A stretch of 55,872 bases of DNA from Caryophanales bacterium (GTDB lineage: Bacteria; Bacillota; Bacilli; Bacillales; Bacillaceae_J). Below are positions 24,542-34,182 of the stretch, one piece after another; within the stretch, counting starts at the first letter, position 1; every line of letters begins with the position of its first letter. Position numbers and translations under genes: made by a program. The notes under the pieces are model-generated. The model was not told where the DNA came from. It worked only from the letters and a program-made list of their open reading frames with translations, and made no database searches. Where the stretch lies: positions 1-55,872 of the forward strand of contig DULJ01000072.1 of assembly GCA_012840465.1 (NCBI GenBank). The letters are read 5' to 3'.

Positions 24542-25975
24542 ATGTCAAATCAAATCAATTGGATGGAAGCGGTTTTAAAAAGAAAAGAGCAGATCATCAA
24601 AGATACTCAAGCATTTTTACAAATCAAAAGTGTTTTAGATGAAAATGGTGGGACAGCACAAGCTCCATTAGGTCACGGAATTGACCAGGCTTTAAAGTTT
24701 ATGCTTAATAAGGGTCAAAATGATGGCTTTACTGTAAAAAATGTCGATGGCTTAGCAGGGCATATTGAATTTGGGGTAGGTACAGAGTTATTAGGAATTT
24801 TGTGCCATGTTGACGTAGTTCCAGAAGGGGATGGTTGGACAAGTGATCCATATAGTGCAGAAATAAGAGATGGCAAAATTTTTGCAAGAGGAGCGATCGA
24901 TGATAAGGGACCAACGATGGCAGCCTATTATGCGATGAAAATCGTAAAGGAATTGGGACTTTCTGTACCAAAAAGGGTTAGAATGATTTTAGGTACGGAT
25001 GAAGAAAGCAATTGGCGCTGTGTAGACCATTACTTTAAAAATGAGGAGATGCCTACGATTGGTTTTGCACCAGATGCGGATTTTCCGATCATAAACGCAG
25101 AAAAAGGCATTTTTGATTTTATCCTTGAGCAAAATGGTAAAGAACAAAATGAGAATGATGGCACAGTGGTTTTAAAAATGCTACAAGCTGGAAGACGTCT
25201 AAATATGGTGCCGGATTTGGCAGAAGCAAGCATTCTATGTAGAACAAAAGACGAAGCCGAACAAATTAAATCTTCGTTTGAACAATACATAAAAGATAAT
25301 AACCTAACAGGTGCTGCTATAATGAAAAAGAGCAACTTGCAACTTCGTCTTGAAGGCATATCAGCTCATGGAATGGAACCCAATAAAGGAAGAAATGCGG
25401 GCCTGTTGTTGAATAGCTTTTTAAACAATAGTCTCTTTGATGAGTTCGATCAAAAGGCGCAGGCCTTTGTTTCTTTTGTTCACCAGTATTTTGGCGAGGA
25501 TAGTCGTGGCAAAGCATTAGGAATTGCTTTCGAGGACGAAATCTCGGGGGAATTAACAATCAATAATGGTACACTGTCCTATCAAAAGGAAAGTGGCGGA
25601 AAAATTGGATTAAACCTTCGTTATCCAGTTACTCATGATATTGAACCATCCAAGCGAAAAATAAAGGAAGTTTCGGAAAATCATAATTTTACATGTAAAG
25701 AGGTTAGTGATTCAAAACCGCATCATGTTGATGAACAGCATCCATTAATAAAAGTGCTGCAAAAGGTTTATGAAGAGCAAACAGGTGAAAAGGCAGAGTT
25801 AATCGCTATTGGTGGAGGCACCTATGCTCGTTCATTACGTGCTGGTGTCGCTTTTGGTCCGTTATTTCCGGGGCGTCCGGATGTTGCCCATCAAAAGGAT
25901 GAATATATCGAAATAGAGGACTTATTAAAAGCAACGGCTATTTACGCGCAAGCCATTTATGAATTAATAAAGTAG
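24542..25975 (+). CDS. ytjP: M20 family dipeptidase, PepV-like (YtjP)
   Basis: A 477-residue zinc dipeptidase. The metal-binding set is visible: His/Asp in LCHVDVVPEGDGW, the bridging Asp in GAIDDKGP, catalytic Glu-Glu in GTDEESNWRC, Asp in GFAPDADFP and the last His in PDVAHQKDE. A dimerisation/lid domain (about residues 180-400) holds AHGMEPNKGRNA. PepV-type enzymes hydrolyse unblocked dipeptides in the cytoplasm. ATG 24542 follows GGGAGG. It sits 29 bases before the lrgA-like gene, so co-transcription is possible. Confidence 0.92.
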   Translation: MSNQINWMEAVLKRKEQIIKDTQAFLQIKSVLDENGGTAQAPLGHGIDQALKFMLNKGQNDGFTVKNVDGLAGHIEFGVGTELLGILCHVDVVPEGDGWTSDPYSAEIRDGKIFARGAIDDKGPTMAAYYAMKIVKELGLSVPKRVRMILGTDEESNWRCVDHYFKNEEMPTIGFAPDADFPIINAEKGIFDFILEQNGKEQNENDGTVVLKMLQAGRRLNMVPDLAEASILCRTKDEAEQIKSSFEQYIKDNNLTGAAIMKKSNLQLRLEGISAHGMEPNKGRNAGLLLNSFLNNSLFDEFDQKAQAFVSFVHQYFGEDSRGKALGIAFEDEISGELTINNGTLSYQKESGGKIGLNLRYPVTHDIEPSKRKIKEVSENHNFTCKEVSDSKPHHVDEQHPLIKVLQKVYEEQTGEKAELIAIGGGTYARSLRAGVAFGPLFPGRPDVAHQKDEYIEIEDLLKATAIYAQAIYELIK

Positions 25976-26004
25976 CAAAAAAAGGGAGAAATCTGGGGGT
26001 TTTT

Positions 26005-26403
26005 ATGGGAAACTATATTCGAATTGTTTATCAAATTGGGATACTTTACGTTTTTTATTACATTGGTTTATGGATTCAGCAAACATTCCAACTATTAATG
26101 CCAGGGAGCATTATCGGGATGCTTTTATTATTTTGTTTATTAATGACTAAGAAATTTAAGGCAACATGGATTGATAAAGGGGCTAGTTTTTTGCTATCCC
26201 ATTTACCGCTATTATTTATTCCAGTAACGGTTGGAATTATTGACTATTTCGAACTTTTTAAAGGCCGTGGATTTCTTTCGGTTGTTGTAGTAATCATTAG
26301 CACCATTTTAGTGATGATAACCTCCGCATTCGTCGCCGGGTGGATTGCAGAAAAAAATGTAAATGCAGTAAAAATGCGCACACAGGAGGGTAAAGAAATA
26401 TGA
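26005..26403 (+). CDS. LrgA/CidA family holin-like membrane protein
   Basis: A 132-residue protein with four hydrophobic helices (residues ~7-25, 31-45, 60-80, 88-112) matching LrgA/CidA: the conserved LMPGSIIGMLLLFCLL stretch and PLLFIPVTVGIIDY follow the family closely. Historically viewed as holin-like modulators of murein hydrolases; the related B. subtilis pair PftA/PftB (YsbAB) imports pyruvate. The start codon of the next gene overlaps its stop (ATGA). Which role applies is not decidable here. Confidence 0.88.
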   Translation: MGNYIRIVYQIGILYVFYYIGLWIQQTFQLLMPGSIIGMLLLFCLLMTKKFKATWIDKGASFLLSHLPLLFIPVTVGIIDYFELFKGRGFLSVVVVIISTILVMITSAFVAGWIAEKNVNAVKMRTQEGKEI

Positions 26404-27086
26404 GCCTATTCTATGCCGCATTTGCAATAGCGGGTACCATCCTAACCTATAACCTAATGAAAAAAGTATATGTAAAGTTTTATACGCCAATAATGGTGCC
26501 AATTGTAACATCAACGGTTTTTATCGTACTTTTCTTGCTGTTATTTCATATACCGTATCAAACCTATATGGGGGGAGGCAAGTGGATTGTCCATTTATTA
26601 GGACCGGCCGTCGTTGCCCTTGCTTTTCCGTTATATAACCAAATTGATACAATTAAAAAATATGGACTTTCCATCGTGACAGGGGTTTTTGCCGGTACTG
26701 TTATCGGAATCGTGAGTGGGATAGGCTTGGCACTTCTATTTAATATCGAATCATTTGCATTACTTTCCTTAGTTCCTAAATCAGTGACATCACCGGTCGC
26801 CATGGACATTGCTAAAGTAATAGGAGGAAACCCGACTTTAGCAGCAGTTTTTGTTATGGTTGCAGGGGTGCTTGGTGCCGTCATTGGTCCATATCTGTTA
26901 AAATGGATGCGGATTAACCATTTTATTGCAAGAGGTATTGGCTTTGGAACGGCAGCCCATGGAATAGGAACGTCAAAAGCGCTTGAAATGGGTGAACAGG
27001 AAGGAGCGATCAGCTCCATTGCGATGACTTTAAGTGCTGTTTTCGCCTCCGTCTTAAGCCCACTGCTTGTTCAGCTTTTATTATAA
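26400..27086 (+). CDS. LrgB family membrane protein
   Basis: A 228-residue polytopic protein of the LrgB/CidB family. Conserved motifs are PKSVTSPVAMDIAK near residue 140 and ARGIGFGTAAHGIGTSKALE near 180. It partners the preceding LrgA-like protein in a membrane complex for pyruvate uptake or autolysis control. ATG 26400 overlaps the lrgA stop by 4 bases after GGAGGG. LytTR regulators commonly control such pairs; no LytTR site was identified upstream. Confidence 0.9.
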   Translation: MSLFYAAFAIAGTILTYNLMKKVYVKFYTPIMVPIVTSTVFIVLFLLLFHIPYQTYMGGGKWIVHLLGPAVVALAFPLYNQIDTIKKYGLSIVTGVFAGTVIGIVSGIGLALLFNIESFALLSLVPKSVTSPVAMDIAKVIGGNPTLAAVFVMVAGVLGAVIGPYLLKWMRINHFIARGIGFGTAAHGIGTSKALEMGEQEGAISSIAMTLSAVFASVLSPLLVQLLL

Positions 27087-27121
27087 GGCGCTTGCGCTTT
27101 TCTAAGTTTGGAGGAAATAAT

Positions 27122-28123
27122 GTGGCACAATTAATAAAGCTTCAGGATTTTATATCCCGCTACGAAACGGATATATACCGATATCCAAGTCAGTTTATTC
27201 GTTTGAAAAAAGAACGTTGGGAAAAAATCAATGCATCATTAGACGATCAACAACCTAAAATAAGCGACTCAACATTTTTTGAAGGTTTTGATGATTTTGA
27301 TCAAAACTGGCTTGAACCCGAGAAAAAAGGTTTGTTCGGAACAATAAAGCATTGGCTAAAAAAGTCAAAAGGCAGCATTGAGGATATAAACGAAAACGAA
27401 ACACCTTTTCGGGAGTTCAATCAAATATCAGCGGACAGAAGAAAAACGAAAGCAGAAATTAAACAGGAGTTTCTAAATGAATTATTTCGTTTTCAAATAA
27501 ACTGGGCAAGCTCGACAATCAGGGATTACTCCTATGTCGATCAAAACATCTATAATGATGAACTATTAAAATACTTTCTACAGCATTTCCCGGATAATTA
27601 TTTATTATTATATAAGCCGACTTTACTTGTAAAAAAAGCACCGATAGAATTGGAAGTTATTTTAATCAGCCCTGTAACAACGTTTTGTATTACAGTCATT
27701 GAGAGTGATGATATGAGTGTTTTTAAGACGGATAGAGGCAATTATTGGTCTGAACTAATAGAAGATAAAGAGATTAAAAGAATAAATCCAATGCATTCTT
27801 TAAATAGGGCAGAGAGTTTAATTAAAGGTTATTATAAACATTACGAGGTTGAAATGCCGGTTCAAAAAATAGTATTGTCACGAACCGGGTTTATAGAGGG
27901 AGAATACGAACCATCCAATACATTGTTAATTGATAAACGAAATTATAGCGAATGGTATACAAAGTTAAGAAGGCTGCCTTCCCCGATCAAATTTGTTCAA
28001 TTAAAGGGTGCACAAGCCCTATTAAGACATAGTCAGTCAGCCTATGTTCGTAGGTATGAATGGGAACAGGAAGAGGATGAAATCCATTTTGATGAGTTTC
28101 TTGATGAAGACAACTTAAAATGA
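27122..28123 (+). CDS. NERD-like nuclease-related domain protein
   Basis: A 333-residue hydrophilic cytoplasmic protein. The region from about residue 140 (LLLYKPTLLVKKAPIELEVILISPVTTF ... ESDDMSVF) to 290 resembles the NERD nuclease-related fold, with YYKHYEVEMPVQKIVLSRTGFIEG as its late strands. The N-terminus is charged and probably helical. The GTG at 27122 follows TTGGAGGAAAT and replaces the longer in-frame start at 27092, which lies against the lrgB stop. A strong terminator follows, and it may be the last gene of the ytjP-lrgAB unit. Function unknown. Confidence 0.6.
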   Translation: MAQLIKLQDFISRYETDIYRYPSQFIRLKKERWEKINASLDDQQPKISDSTFFEGFDDFDQNWLEPEKKGLFGTIKHWLKKSKGSIEDINENETPFREFNQISADRRKTKAEIKQEFLNELFRFQINWASSTIRDYSYVDQNIYNDELLKYFLQHFPDNYLLLYKPTLLVKKAPIELEVILISPVTTFCITVIESDDMSVFKTDRGNYWSELIEDKEIKRINPMHSLNRAESLIKGYYKHYEVEMPVQKIVLSRTGFIEGEYEPSNTLLIDKRNYSEWYTKLRRLPSPIKFVQLKGAQALLRHSQSAYVRRYEWEQEEDEIHFDEFLDEDNLK

Positions 28124-28171
28124 AAGGTGTTGAAAGCTAATGAAAATCAGTGGCTTTCAACACCTTTTTTT
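28123..28171 (+). terminator. Intrinsic terminator after the NERD-like gene
   Basis: AAAGGTGTTGAAAGC pairs with GCTTTCAACACCTTT as a perfect 15-bp stem, followed by a T-run. Confidence 0.93.
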
Positions 28172-28261
28172 GTAGAATCATATATAATAATAGGTAAAAG
28201 ATGAAAAAGCAGAAAAGCAGTATGCTAAACAAGTCGTAACGTTATAGTTGGAGTGTGAATT

Positions 28262-30412
28262 ATGAACTGGTTTGAGGCTTATTTAGATGAAATGGATATC
28301 GTTACAATCTTGTTTTCTAAGGAAACACCTTCAATAAACAATCATGAATTTTACTTGCATGATGGCATTCAAAGACACTCATTAACAGTAATTAAAAAAG
28401 AAGAATTAGTAACAGAAATTAAATGTACATGTAAGTCACCGATTGACATCGAACTGGGCAAATTTAATTTAGTATCAGACTCTTTTGGAAATCAAACCGA
28501 ACTATTAATCGGTTCGGTGATTAGAACGGAAAAATTTGATCAATTATATTTTTATAGCGGAAACGATTTAGGGGCCAATTATTCTCTGACGGAAACGACG
28601 TTTAAAGTATGGGCTCCATCCGCTGAAGATGTTTCTCTTTTGTTTTATAACGGAAAAGGCACGATCCACCAAATGTATCCGATGATGCGGGAAGATAAAG
28701 GAGTATGGACGATCACTTTACATGGCAATTATGACGGCTATTTTTACCGCTATAATGTTTGCGTTAATAAAGTATGGCGTGATGCTGTTGATCTATATGC
28801 AAAAGCAGTTTCCGCCAATGGTGAGTATGGGGTTGTCGTTGATTTAACCAAAACTGTTGTTCCTAAATTTTCAAAGTCATTGCCGTCTTTCAAATCACCA
28901 ACAGATGCTATTATATATGAAACCCATATCCGTGATTTTTCCATACATCCAGAAAGCGGTGCGAAAAATAAAGGGAAATATGTAGCCTTTTGTGAAGAAG
29001 GCACAAAAGGACCGTATGAATGTAAAACCTGTCTCGATTATTTAGTAGATTTGGGCATTACCCATGTTGAGCTACTTCCTTTTAATGATTTTGAAGGAAT
29101 TAACGAAATTAGCAAACAGGAACAATATAACTGGGGATATAATCCGGTTCATTACAATGTTCCTGATGGAAGCTATGCCACTGATCCGTCCGACCCTTAT
29201 GTGCGAATTCGTGAAACAAAAGAAATGATCGAAGCCCTCCATCAAAAAGGGATCCGGGTCATCATGGATGTTGTTTATAACCATGTTTATAAGCGTGAAT
29301 ATTCGTCATTCCGCAAAATAGTTCCCGGTTATTATTTCCGTTTTAACGAGTTTGGACTTCCATCAGATGGGACAGGTGTTGGCAATGATATTGCATCAGA
29401 ACGATTAATGGTAAGAAAGTTTATTATAGATTCAGTTGGATATTGGGTTAAAGAATATAATGTTGATGGATTCCGGTTTGATTTAATGGGTATTTTAGAC
29501 ATTGAGACAATGAATGCCGTTCGACAAGCGATTGATGAGATGGATCCGTCGATTATCATGCTCGGGGAAGGCTGGAACTTAGATACACCACTGCCTGAAA
29601 AAGACAAAGCAACCATTAAAAATACCGGAAAAATGCCGAGAATAGCCCAGTTTAATGATGTATTTCGAAATTCTGTTAAAGGTAGTATTTTTGATTTTTC
29701 GGATCAAGGATTTATTTCTGGAGATCTAAGGTATAACGATAATTTTAAGACGCTTTTCGCAGGGAGTATCGCCATTACGGAAGAAATGGACGGTTTATTT
29801 CAATCGCCGCAGCAAAGCGTTAACTATGTAGAATGCCATGATAATCATACATTATGGGATAAGCTTGAAATAAGCAATGCGGAAGAATCGCTAGAAACTA
29901 GAAGAAAGCGACAGTATTTAGCGATTGCCATTGTGCTACTTTCCCAAGGCATCCCTTTTCTACATAGCGGGATGGAGTTTTTTCGGACAAAATATGGCGT
30001 GAGCAATAGCTATAATCAGCCTGATAATATTAATCAGCTTGATTGGGCAAGAAAAAATATGTACGAAAACGATATACTGTTATTCAAAGCTTTAATAGCA
30101 ATGAGGAAAGCACATCCAGCCTTCCGTTTATCCACTTCAAAGGAGATTCAAAAGCATTACAAGTGGCTGGCTCCGTCGCCCAATCTAATAGGTTTTTTAT
30201 TGGATGATCTTGCTGAAATAGACTCGTGGGATGAGATCATTGTCCTGTTTAATAATAGTGTCCTACCAAAGGAATACTTATTAGAGGATCATGAACATTG
30301 GAATGTTGTCGTTAGTGGAGATCAAGCGGATTTGAATGGAATAGAACAAATAACAAAAAAAGTCATGATTGAGCCACTGTCAACCATTGTCCTTTGTAAA
30401 ACTAAAATCTAG
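28262..30412 (+). CDS. amyX: Type I pullulanase
   Basis: A 716-residue cytoplasmic debranching enzyme cutting alpha-1,6 links of pullulan and branched maltodextrins. A CBM48-like N-terminal module (about 95-190) contains FKVWAPSAEDVSLLFY. The pullulanase signature YNWGYNP is near residue 292. GH13 catalytic residues are seen in DGFRFDLMG (nucleophile), MLGEGWNL (acid/base) and ECHDNHTLWDKL. There is no signal peptide, so it acts on imported dextrins. ATG 28262 has TTGGAG upstream. Position equals B. subtilis amyX. Confidence 0.95.
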   Translation: MNWFEAYLDEMDIVTILFSKETPSINNHEFYLHDGIQRHSLTVIKKEELVTEIKCTCKSPIDIELGKFNLVSDSFGNQTELLIGSVIRTEKFDQLYFYSGNDLGANYSLTETTFKVWAPSAEDVSLLFYNGKGTIHQMYPMMREDKGVWTITLHGNYDGYFYRYNVCVNKVWRDAVDLYAKAVSANGEYGVVVDLTKTVVPKFSKSLPSFKSPTDAIIYETHIRDFSIHPESGAKNKGKYVAFCEEGTKGPYECKTCLDYLVDLGITHVELLPFNDFEGINEISKQEQYNWGYNPVHYNVPDGSYATDPSDPYVRIRETKEMIEALHQKGIRVIMDVVYNHVYKREYSSFRKIVPGYYFRFNEFGLPSDGTGVGNDIASERLMVRKFIIDSVGYWVKEYNVDGFRFDLMGILDIETMNAVRQAIDEMDPSIIMLGEGWNLDTPLPEKDKATIKNTGKMPRIAQFNDVFRNSVKGSIFDFSDQGFISGDLRYNDNFKTLFAGSIAITEEMDGLFQSPQQSVNYVECHDNHTLWDKLEISNAEESLETRRKRQYLAIAIVLLSQGIPFLHSGMEFFRTKYGVSNSYNQPDNINQLDWARKNMYENDILLFKALIAMRKAHPAFRLSTSKEIQKHYKWLAPSPNLIGFLLDDLAEIDSWDEIIVLFNNSVLPKEYLLEDHEHWNVVVSGDQADLNGIEQITKKVMIEPLSTIVLCKTKI

Positions 30413-30543
30413 TAGTTTCCTAATGAATTGATTTACGTTATACTAAAAATGATAGAATCACGGGAATTTTATCGGAAATTAACATTAGTTGTCGATTTTC
30501 GTTAAATTTAGATAAGTATTCAAGAAAATGTAGGTGAACAGCA

Positions 30544-31344
30544 TTGGAAATCAGTTTAGATTTAGGAGAAGGCTGGAAGGTCTTTCCTGCAGGTGGTGCC
30601 ACTGGCGAAGCCTACATCGCTCAATATGAAGGCCAAAATAAACTTTTCCTTAAAAGAAACTCCTCCCCATTTTTGGCTGTCTTGTCCGCAGAAGGAATTG
30701 TTCCGAAATTAATGTGGACCAAAAGAATGGAAAATGGCGACGTAATTACAGCACAGCATTGGTTAAAAGGGAGAGAGCTTAAGCCAATAGACATGACGGA
30801 TAAGGCTGTTGCAATGCTTTTAAGTAAAATTCACAATTCTAAAGAGCTGTTAAATATGCTGAAAAGAATCGGAAAGAAACAACTTCAGCCATCACAATTG
30901 TTAGAGGACTTAATACAGACGCTTGGACAGTCTCTTTCTACTGAAAAAGAGATTTGGAATTCTATTCACCTTTTGGAGCAGAAATTACCCTATATAAGTT
31001 ATGAAAACCTAGGGGTATGTCATTGTGATGTTAACCATAATAATTGGTTAATAAGTGATGGACAAGAATTATATTTAATCGATTGGGATGGAGCAATGAT
31101 AGCTGATCCGGCACTGGATTTAGGTCCATTATTATACTGGTACATACCAAGGAATAACTGGAGTGATTGGCTTCATCATTATGGTGTGGAGCTGACAGCC
31201 GACTTGGAAAGAAGAATGAAATGGTATGTAATGTACCAAACAATTTCATCAATTGTCTGGTACAAGAGTCGTAATGAAGACACTGAATACAAACAATGGG
31301 TAGCCCATTTGGAAAACATGTTTGCGACTTTCTCAATTTCCTAG
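30544..31344 (+). CDS. ytmP: Phosphotransferase, aminoglycoside/choline kinase-like (YtmP)
   Basis: A 266-residue kinase-fold protein of the APH family. The Brenner-type catalytic loop is CHCDVNHNNWL near residue 160 and the metal-binding loop is LIDWDGAMIADPALDLG near 178, so catalysis is plausible. Small-molecule substrate unknown; no resistance role is implied. A TTG at 30544 after TAGGTGA is the only reasonable start. It lies between amyX and ytzH-trmB, as in B. subtilis. Confidence 0.85.
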   Translation: MEISLDLGEGWKVFPAGGATGEAYIAQYEGQNKLFLKRNSSPFLAVLSAEGIVPKLMWTKRMENGDVITAQHWLKGRELKPIDMTDKAVAMLLSKIHNSKELLNMLKRIGKKQLQPSQLLEDLIQTLGQSLSTEKEIWNSIHLLEQKLPYISYENLGVCHCDVNHNNWLISDGQELYLIDWDGAMIADPALDLGPLLYWYIPRNNWSDWLHHYGVELTADLERRMKWYVMYQTISSIVWYKSRNEDTEYKQWVAHLENMFATFSIS

Positions 31345-31358
31345 GAAATATTGTATGT

Positions 31359-31643
31359 TTATGTCAAATTGTAACTAGTAAGGTCATCAATCCACATCGA
31401 TAAATTGTCTTGATGCTGATTAATATGGTCATCCATGTTTTTTGAGTTTTGGGCATGTCGACTATAGTTGTAAACATCCATTAAAGTGTTTTTTATTTGT
31501 TCGTCGACTTGTTGATTGCCAATCAAAGATTGAATGAGCCGCTCTAGTTGTTGGCATTCAGACACTGTACCACAGCAATCAACTTGATGGTTTTTTAATA
31601 TATCTTGTAGAATTGTTAATTGATGTTGTTCATTCAATGGCAT
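31359..31643 (-). CDS. ytzH: YtzH-like protein
   Basis: A 94-residue hydrophilic helical protein of the YtzH family. Conserved features are LNEQHQLTILQDILKNHQ at the start, a VDCCGTVSECQQLERL centre with three cysteines, and the ending YNYSRHAQNSKNMDDHI. GAGGAATTC precedes ATG 31643. It faces ytmP head to tail with only 14 bases between stop codons. Role unknown. Confidence 0.82.
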   Translation of the reverse strand: MPLNEQHQLTILQDILKNHQVDCCGTVSECQQLERLIQSLIGNQQVDEQIKNTLMDVYNYSRHAQNSKNMDDHINQHQDNLSMWIDDLTSYNLT

Positions 31644-31702
31644 CAGAATTCCTCGCTTTCTTTTCTTATCATGAACGAAACGACAAAATTATATTCGAAA
31701 CA

Positions 31703-31766
31703 TAAAGCCTCCGGCGGATGCCTTGCAATTTTAATCTGAGCGCAAATACGCCAAGGCACATTTGAT
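31703..31766 (-). repeat. Structured dispersed repeat (family R1), short copy c
   Basis: Inverted relative to copies a and b: AAAGCCTCCGGCGGATGCC, a diverged centre, then GCGCAAATACGCCAAGGC and ATTTGAT. It lies directly ahead of the trmB ribosome site (AAGGAGG at 31769-31775), so it is probably within the trmB leader. Confidence 0.8.
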
Positions 31767-31786
31767 AGAAGGAGGCATTGAATTTA

Positions 31787-32428
31787 ATGAGATTGCGAAA
31801 CAAGCCAGGAGCACATGATAAAATTAATGAATATCCTGAAAAAGTAATTTCCACACCGGCGGATTTCCGTGGCAATTGGAAAAAGGAAATATTTAAAAAT
31901 GAAAATCCAATTCATATTGAAATCGGAATGGGAAAGGGAACTTTCGTAAATGGTATGGCTAGATTACATCCTGACGTGAATTTCATCGGGATTGAAAAAT
32001 ATACAAGTGTGATTGTAAGTGCATTAGATTTAACTTTAGAACAGGACTTGCCGAATGTAAGGTTATTAAATATAGATGCAAACACTTTGCCGGAAATTTT
32101 TGGACAAGGGGAATTAACACAAATTTATTTAAATTTCTCTGATCCATGGCCGAAAAATCGTCATGAAAAAAGACGTTTAACCCATGAGTCATTTTTAGCA
32201 ATGTACGAATCCGTACTTGTTAAAGGTGGAGAGGTCCATTTGAAAACTGATAACCAAGGGTTATTTGAATTTTCGTTAGAGAGTTTTTCAAGATACGGCA
32301 TGATTGTTAAAAATATTAGTCTTGATCTACATAAGAGTGATATTGAAGGGAATGTCATGACGGAGTATGAACAAAAGTTCTCACGCAAAGGAAACCGAAT
32401 ATACCGCTGCGAAGCCCAATTTAGATAG
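31787..32428 (+). CDS. trmB: tRNA (guanine-N7-)-methyltransferase
   Basis: A 213-residue SAM-dependent enzyme making m7G46 in the tRNA variable loop. Motifs are [11 protein letters not shown] near residue 44 (SAM), GIEKY, the DANTLPEIF stretch, and the catalytic/recognition [18 protein letters not shown] near 115. The tail [17 protein letters not shown] is typical. The ATG at 31787 (MRLRNKPGA) is chosen over the TTG three codons earlier by homology and by spacing to AAGGAGG. Confidence 0.96.
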   Translation: MRLRNKPGAHDKINEYPEKVISTPADFRGNWKKEIFKNENPIHIEIGMGKGTFVNGMARLHPDVNFIGIEKYTSVIVSALDLTLEQDLPNVRLLNIDANTLPEIFGQGELTQIYLNFSDPWPKNRHEKRRLTHESFLAMYESVLVKGGEVHLKTDNQGLFEFSLESFSRYGMIVKNISLDLHKSDIEGNVMTEYEQKFSRKGNRIYRCEAQFR

Positions 32429-32514
32429 GCATTTGGATACTAGGACTTGATATGAAATAAGCCCAATATCGCTCCTTAGCTGTTGATCGGACATACAAAA
32501 TTTTCTATAAGCAA

Positions 32515-32595
32515 TAAGTCTTTAAGCTAACCCGAACGAACATCTGGGCATTTTAGGAAGTGAGACTACGTTCGGGTCTTAACGCTTAGAGACTA
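32515..32595. other. Imperfect long inverted repeat downstream of trmB
   Basis: ACCCGAACG at 32530-32538 and CGTTCGGGT at 32569-32577 form a perfect 9-bp stem. Outside it TAAGTCTTTAAGC and GCTTAGAGACTA pair imperfectly, giving a ~27-base arm on each side of a 30-base loop. It has no T-run of its own, and lies where B. subtilis carries ytnP. Confidence 0.6.
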
Positions 32596-32630
32596 ATTAG
32601 CATTTTATGAATAGTTAAAAGTAATGTTTT

Positions 32631-32939
32631 TTACAACGGATTAACCTCAATGATCGTCCCTGTCATTGCATCAACCAAAAATTCGTACTGCTCCACTTCG
32701 TTATTAACTGTTCTTGTAATTCCGCCCCGATAAATTTGATAAGATAAGTCATATCTTTTTATACTTTCCGGATTCATATGAATCCAAGACCCATCAATTG
32801 GACCATTCTCTTTAAATGCCTTCTTTGCTAACCCTAAAGCTACATCAGATGAAATTGTCTTTTTCTTAGCCGCTTGGCTTATTAATGCGCCCGCAATGAT
32901 TCCTGTACTGAAGCCGATTAATAATTTATTCCATTTCAA
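32631..32939 (-). CDS. ytzB: PepSY domain protein (YtzB)
   Basis: A 102-residue protein with one N-terminal hydrophobic helix (KLLIGFSTGIIAGALIS) followed by a PepSY-like domain ending YEFLVDAMTGTIIEVNPL. It is probably membrane-anchored with the PepSY part outside, where such domains are thought to inhibit or modulate peptidases. The TTG at 32939 follows GGAGGAATTGCA and is in frame; the ATG beside it is out of frame. Divergent from the M42 peptidase, as in B. subtilis ytzB/ytoP. Confidence 0.8.
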   Translation of the reverse strand: MKWNKLLIGFSTGIIAGALISQAAKKKTISSDVALGLAKKAFKENGPIDGSWIHMNPESIKRYDLSYQIYRGGITRTVNNEVEQYEFLVDAMTGTIIEVNPL

Positions 32940-33091
32940 ATGCAATTCCTCCGTTTCTAATACTTGTAATACTTTATAATATAAGTGCAGGATACGAAAA
33001 AATTCAAGCCAATACCATGTTCTTTTTGGATAGTGTACAATACTAATATTACATAATATAAACAATAATTTAAATGAAGGAGTTTTGTGGA

Positions 33092-34165
33092 ATGAATCAA
33101 GAAACACTTCAGCTTTTTAAAACATTGACGGAACTTCAGGGTGCTCCCGGCTTCGAACATAATATACGTAAATTTATGCGATCTAAAATTGAAAAATACG
33201 CTGACGAAATCATCCAAGACCGCTTAGGTGGAATTTATGGAGTGAAAAATGGTTCTGACGAAGGGCCAAAGGTTTTAGTCGCAGGACATATGGATGAAGT
33301 AGGCTTTATGGTTACCCAAATCATGGAGACTGGATTGCTTAGGTTTCAGCCATTAGGTGGATGGTGGAGCCAGGTGCTACTTGCACAGCGTGTACAAATA
33401 GAGACTGACAAGGGACTGGTTGTAGGTGTGATTTCGTCTGTCCCTCCACATTTGCTTGATGAAGAGACAAGAAAAAAGCCAATGGACATTAAAAATATGT
33501 TGATTGATATCGGTGCAGACGGTAAGGAAGATGCAATGCGGATTGGAATCAAACCGGGACAACAAATTGTCCCTATTTGCCCATTTACACCGATGGCAAA
33601 TGAAAAGAAAATATTAGCAAAGGCATGGGATAATCGTTATGGCTGTGGTTTAGCTATTGAACTGCTAAAAGAGACGAAGAATGAAAAGTTGCCAAATAAA
33701 TTATTTGTAGGGGCTACTGTCCAAGAAGAGGTTGGCTTGCGTGGGGCTCAGGTGGCTGCTAATTTAATACAGCCTGATATTTATTATGCATTGGATGCCA
33801 GTCCAGCAAATGATGCGTCTGGGGAAAAAGATGTATTTGGGAAGCTTGGTCAAGGCGTATTATTAAGGATTCTAGATCGGACAATGGTCACTCATCGCGG
33901 AATCCGGGAATTTGTATTGGATACAGCGGAAAGCGCCAATATTCCTTATCAATATTTTGTATCACAGGGTGGAACGGATGCTGGACGTGTCCATACATCC
34001 AATAACGGTATTCCATCAGCGGTAATCGGTATTTGCTCACGATATATTCATACATCAGCGTCTATTATCCACGTAGATGATTATGCTGCGGCTAAAGAAC
34101 TATTAATTAATCTTGTAAGAAAAACAGATAGAACAACAGTGGATACAATTCTAAAAAATAGCTAA
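33092..34165 (+). CDS. ytoP: M42 family glutamyl aminopeptidase (YtoP)
   Basis: A 357-residue metallo-aminopeptidase of the M42 (PepA/FrvX/cellulase M) family. Metal ligands and catalytic residues are visible: [10 protein letters not shown] (His, Asp), KAWDNRYG (bridging Asp), [11 protein letters not shown] (catalytic Glu-Glu), ALDASPAND (Asp) and SRYIHTS (His). It should remove N-terminal residues from peptides in the cytoplasm as a large oligomer. ATG 33092 has AAGGAG upstream. DUF84 follows 17 bases later. Confidence 0.93.
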   Translation: MNQETLQLFKTLTELQGAPGFEHNIRKFMRSKIEKYADEIIQDRLGGIYGVKNGSDEGPKVLVAGHMDEVGFMVTQIMETGLLRFQPLGGWWSQVLLAQRVQIETDKGLVVGVISSVPPHLLDEETRKKPMDIKNMLIDIGADGKEDAMRIGIKPGQQIVPICPFTPMANEKKILAKAWDNRYGCGLAIELLKETKNEKLPNKLFVGATVQEEVGLRGAQVAANLIQPDIYYALDASPANDASGEKDVFGKLGQGVLLRILDRTMVTHRGIREFVLDTAESANIPYQYFVSQGGTDAGRVHTSNNGIPSAVIGICSRYIHTSASIIHVDDYAAAKELLINLVRKTDRTTVDTILKNS

Positions 34166-34182
34166 GGTGATGGAAAATACAG

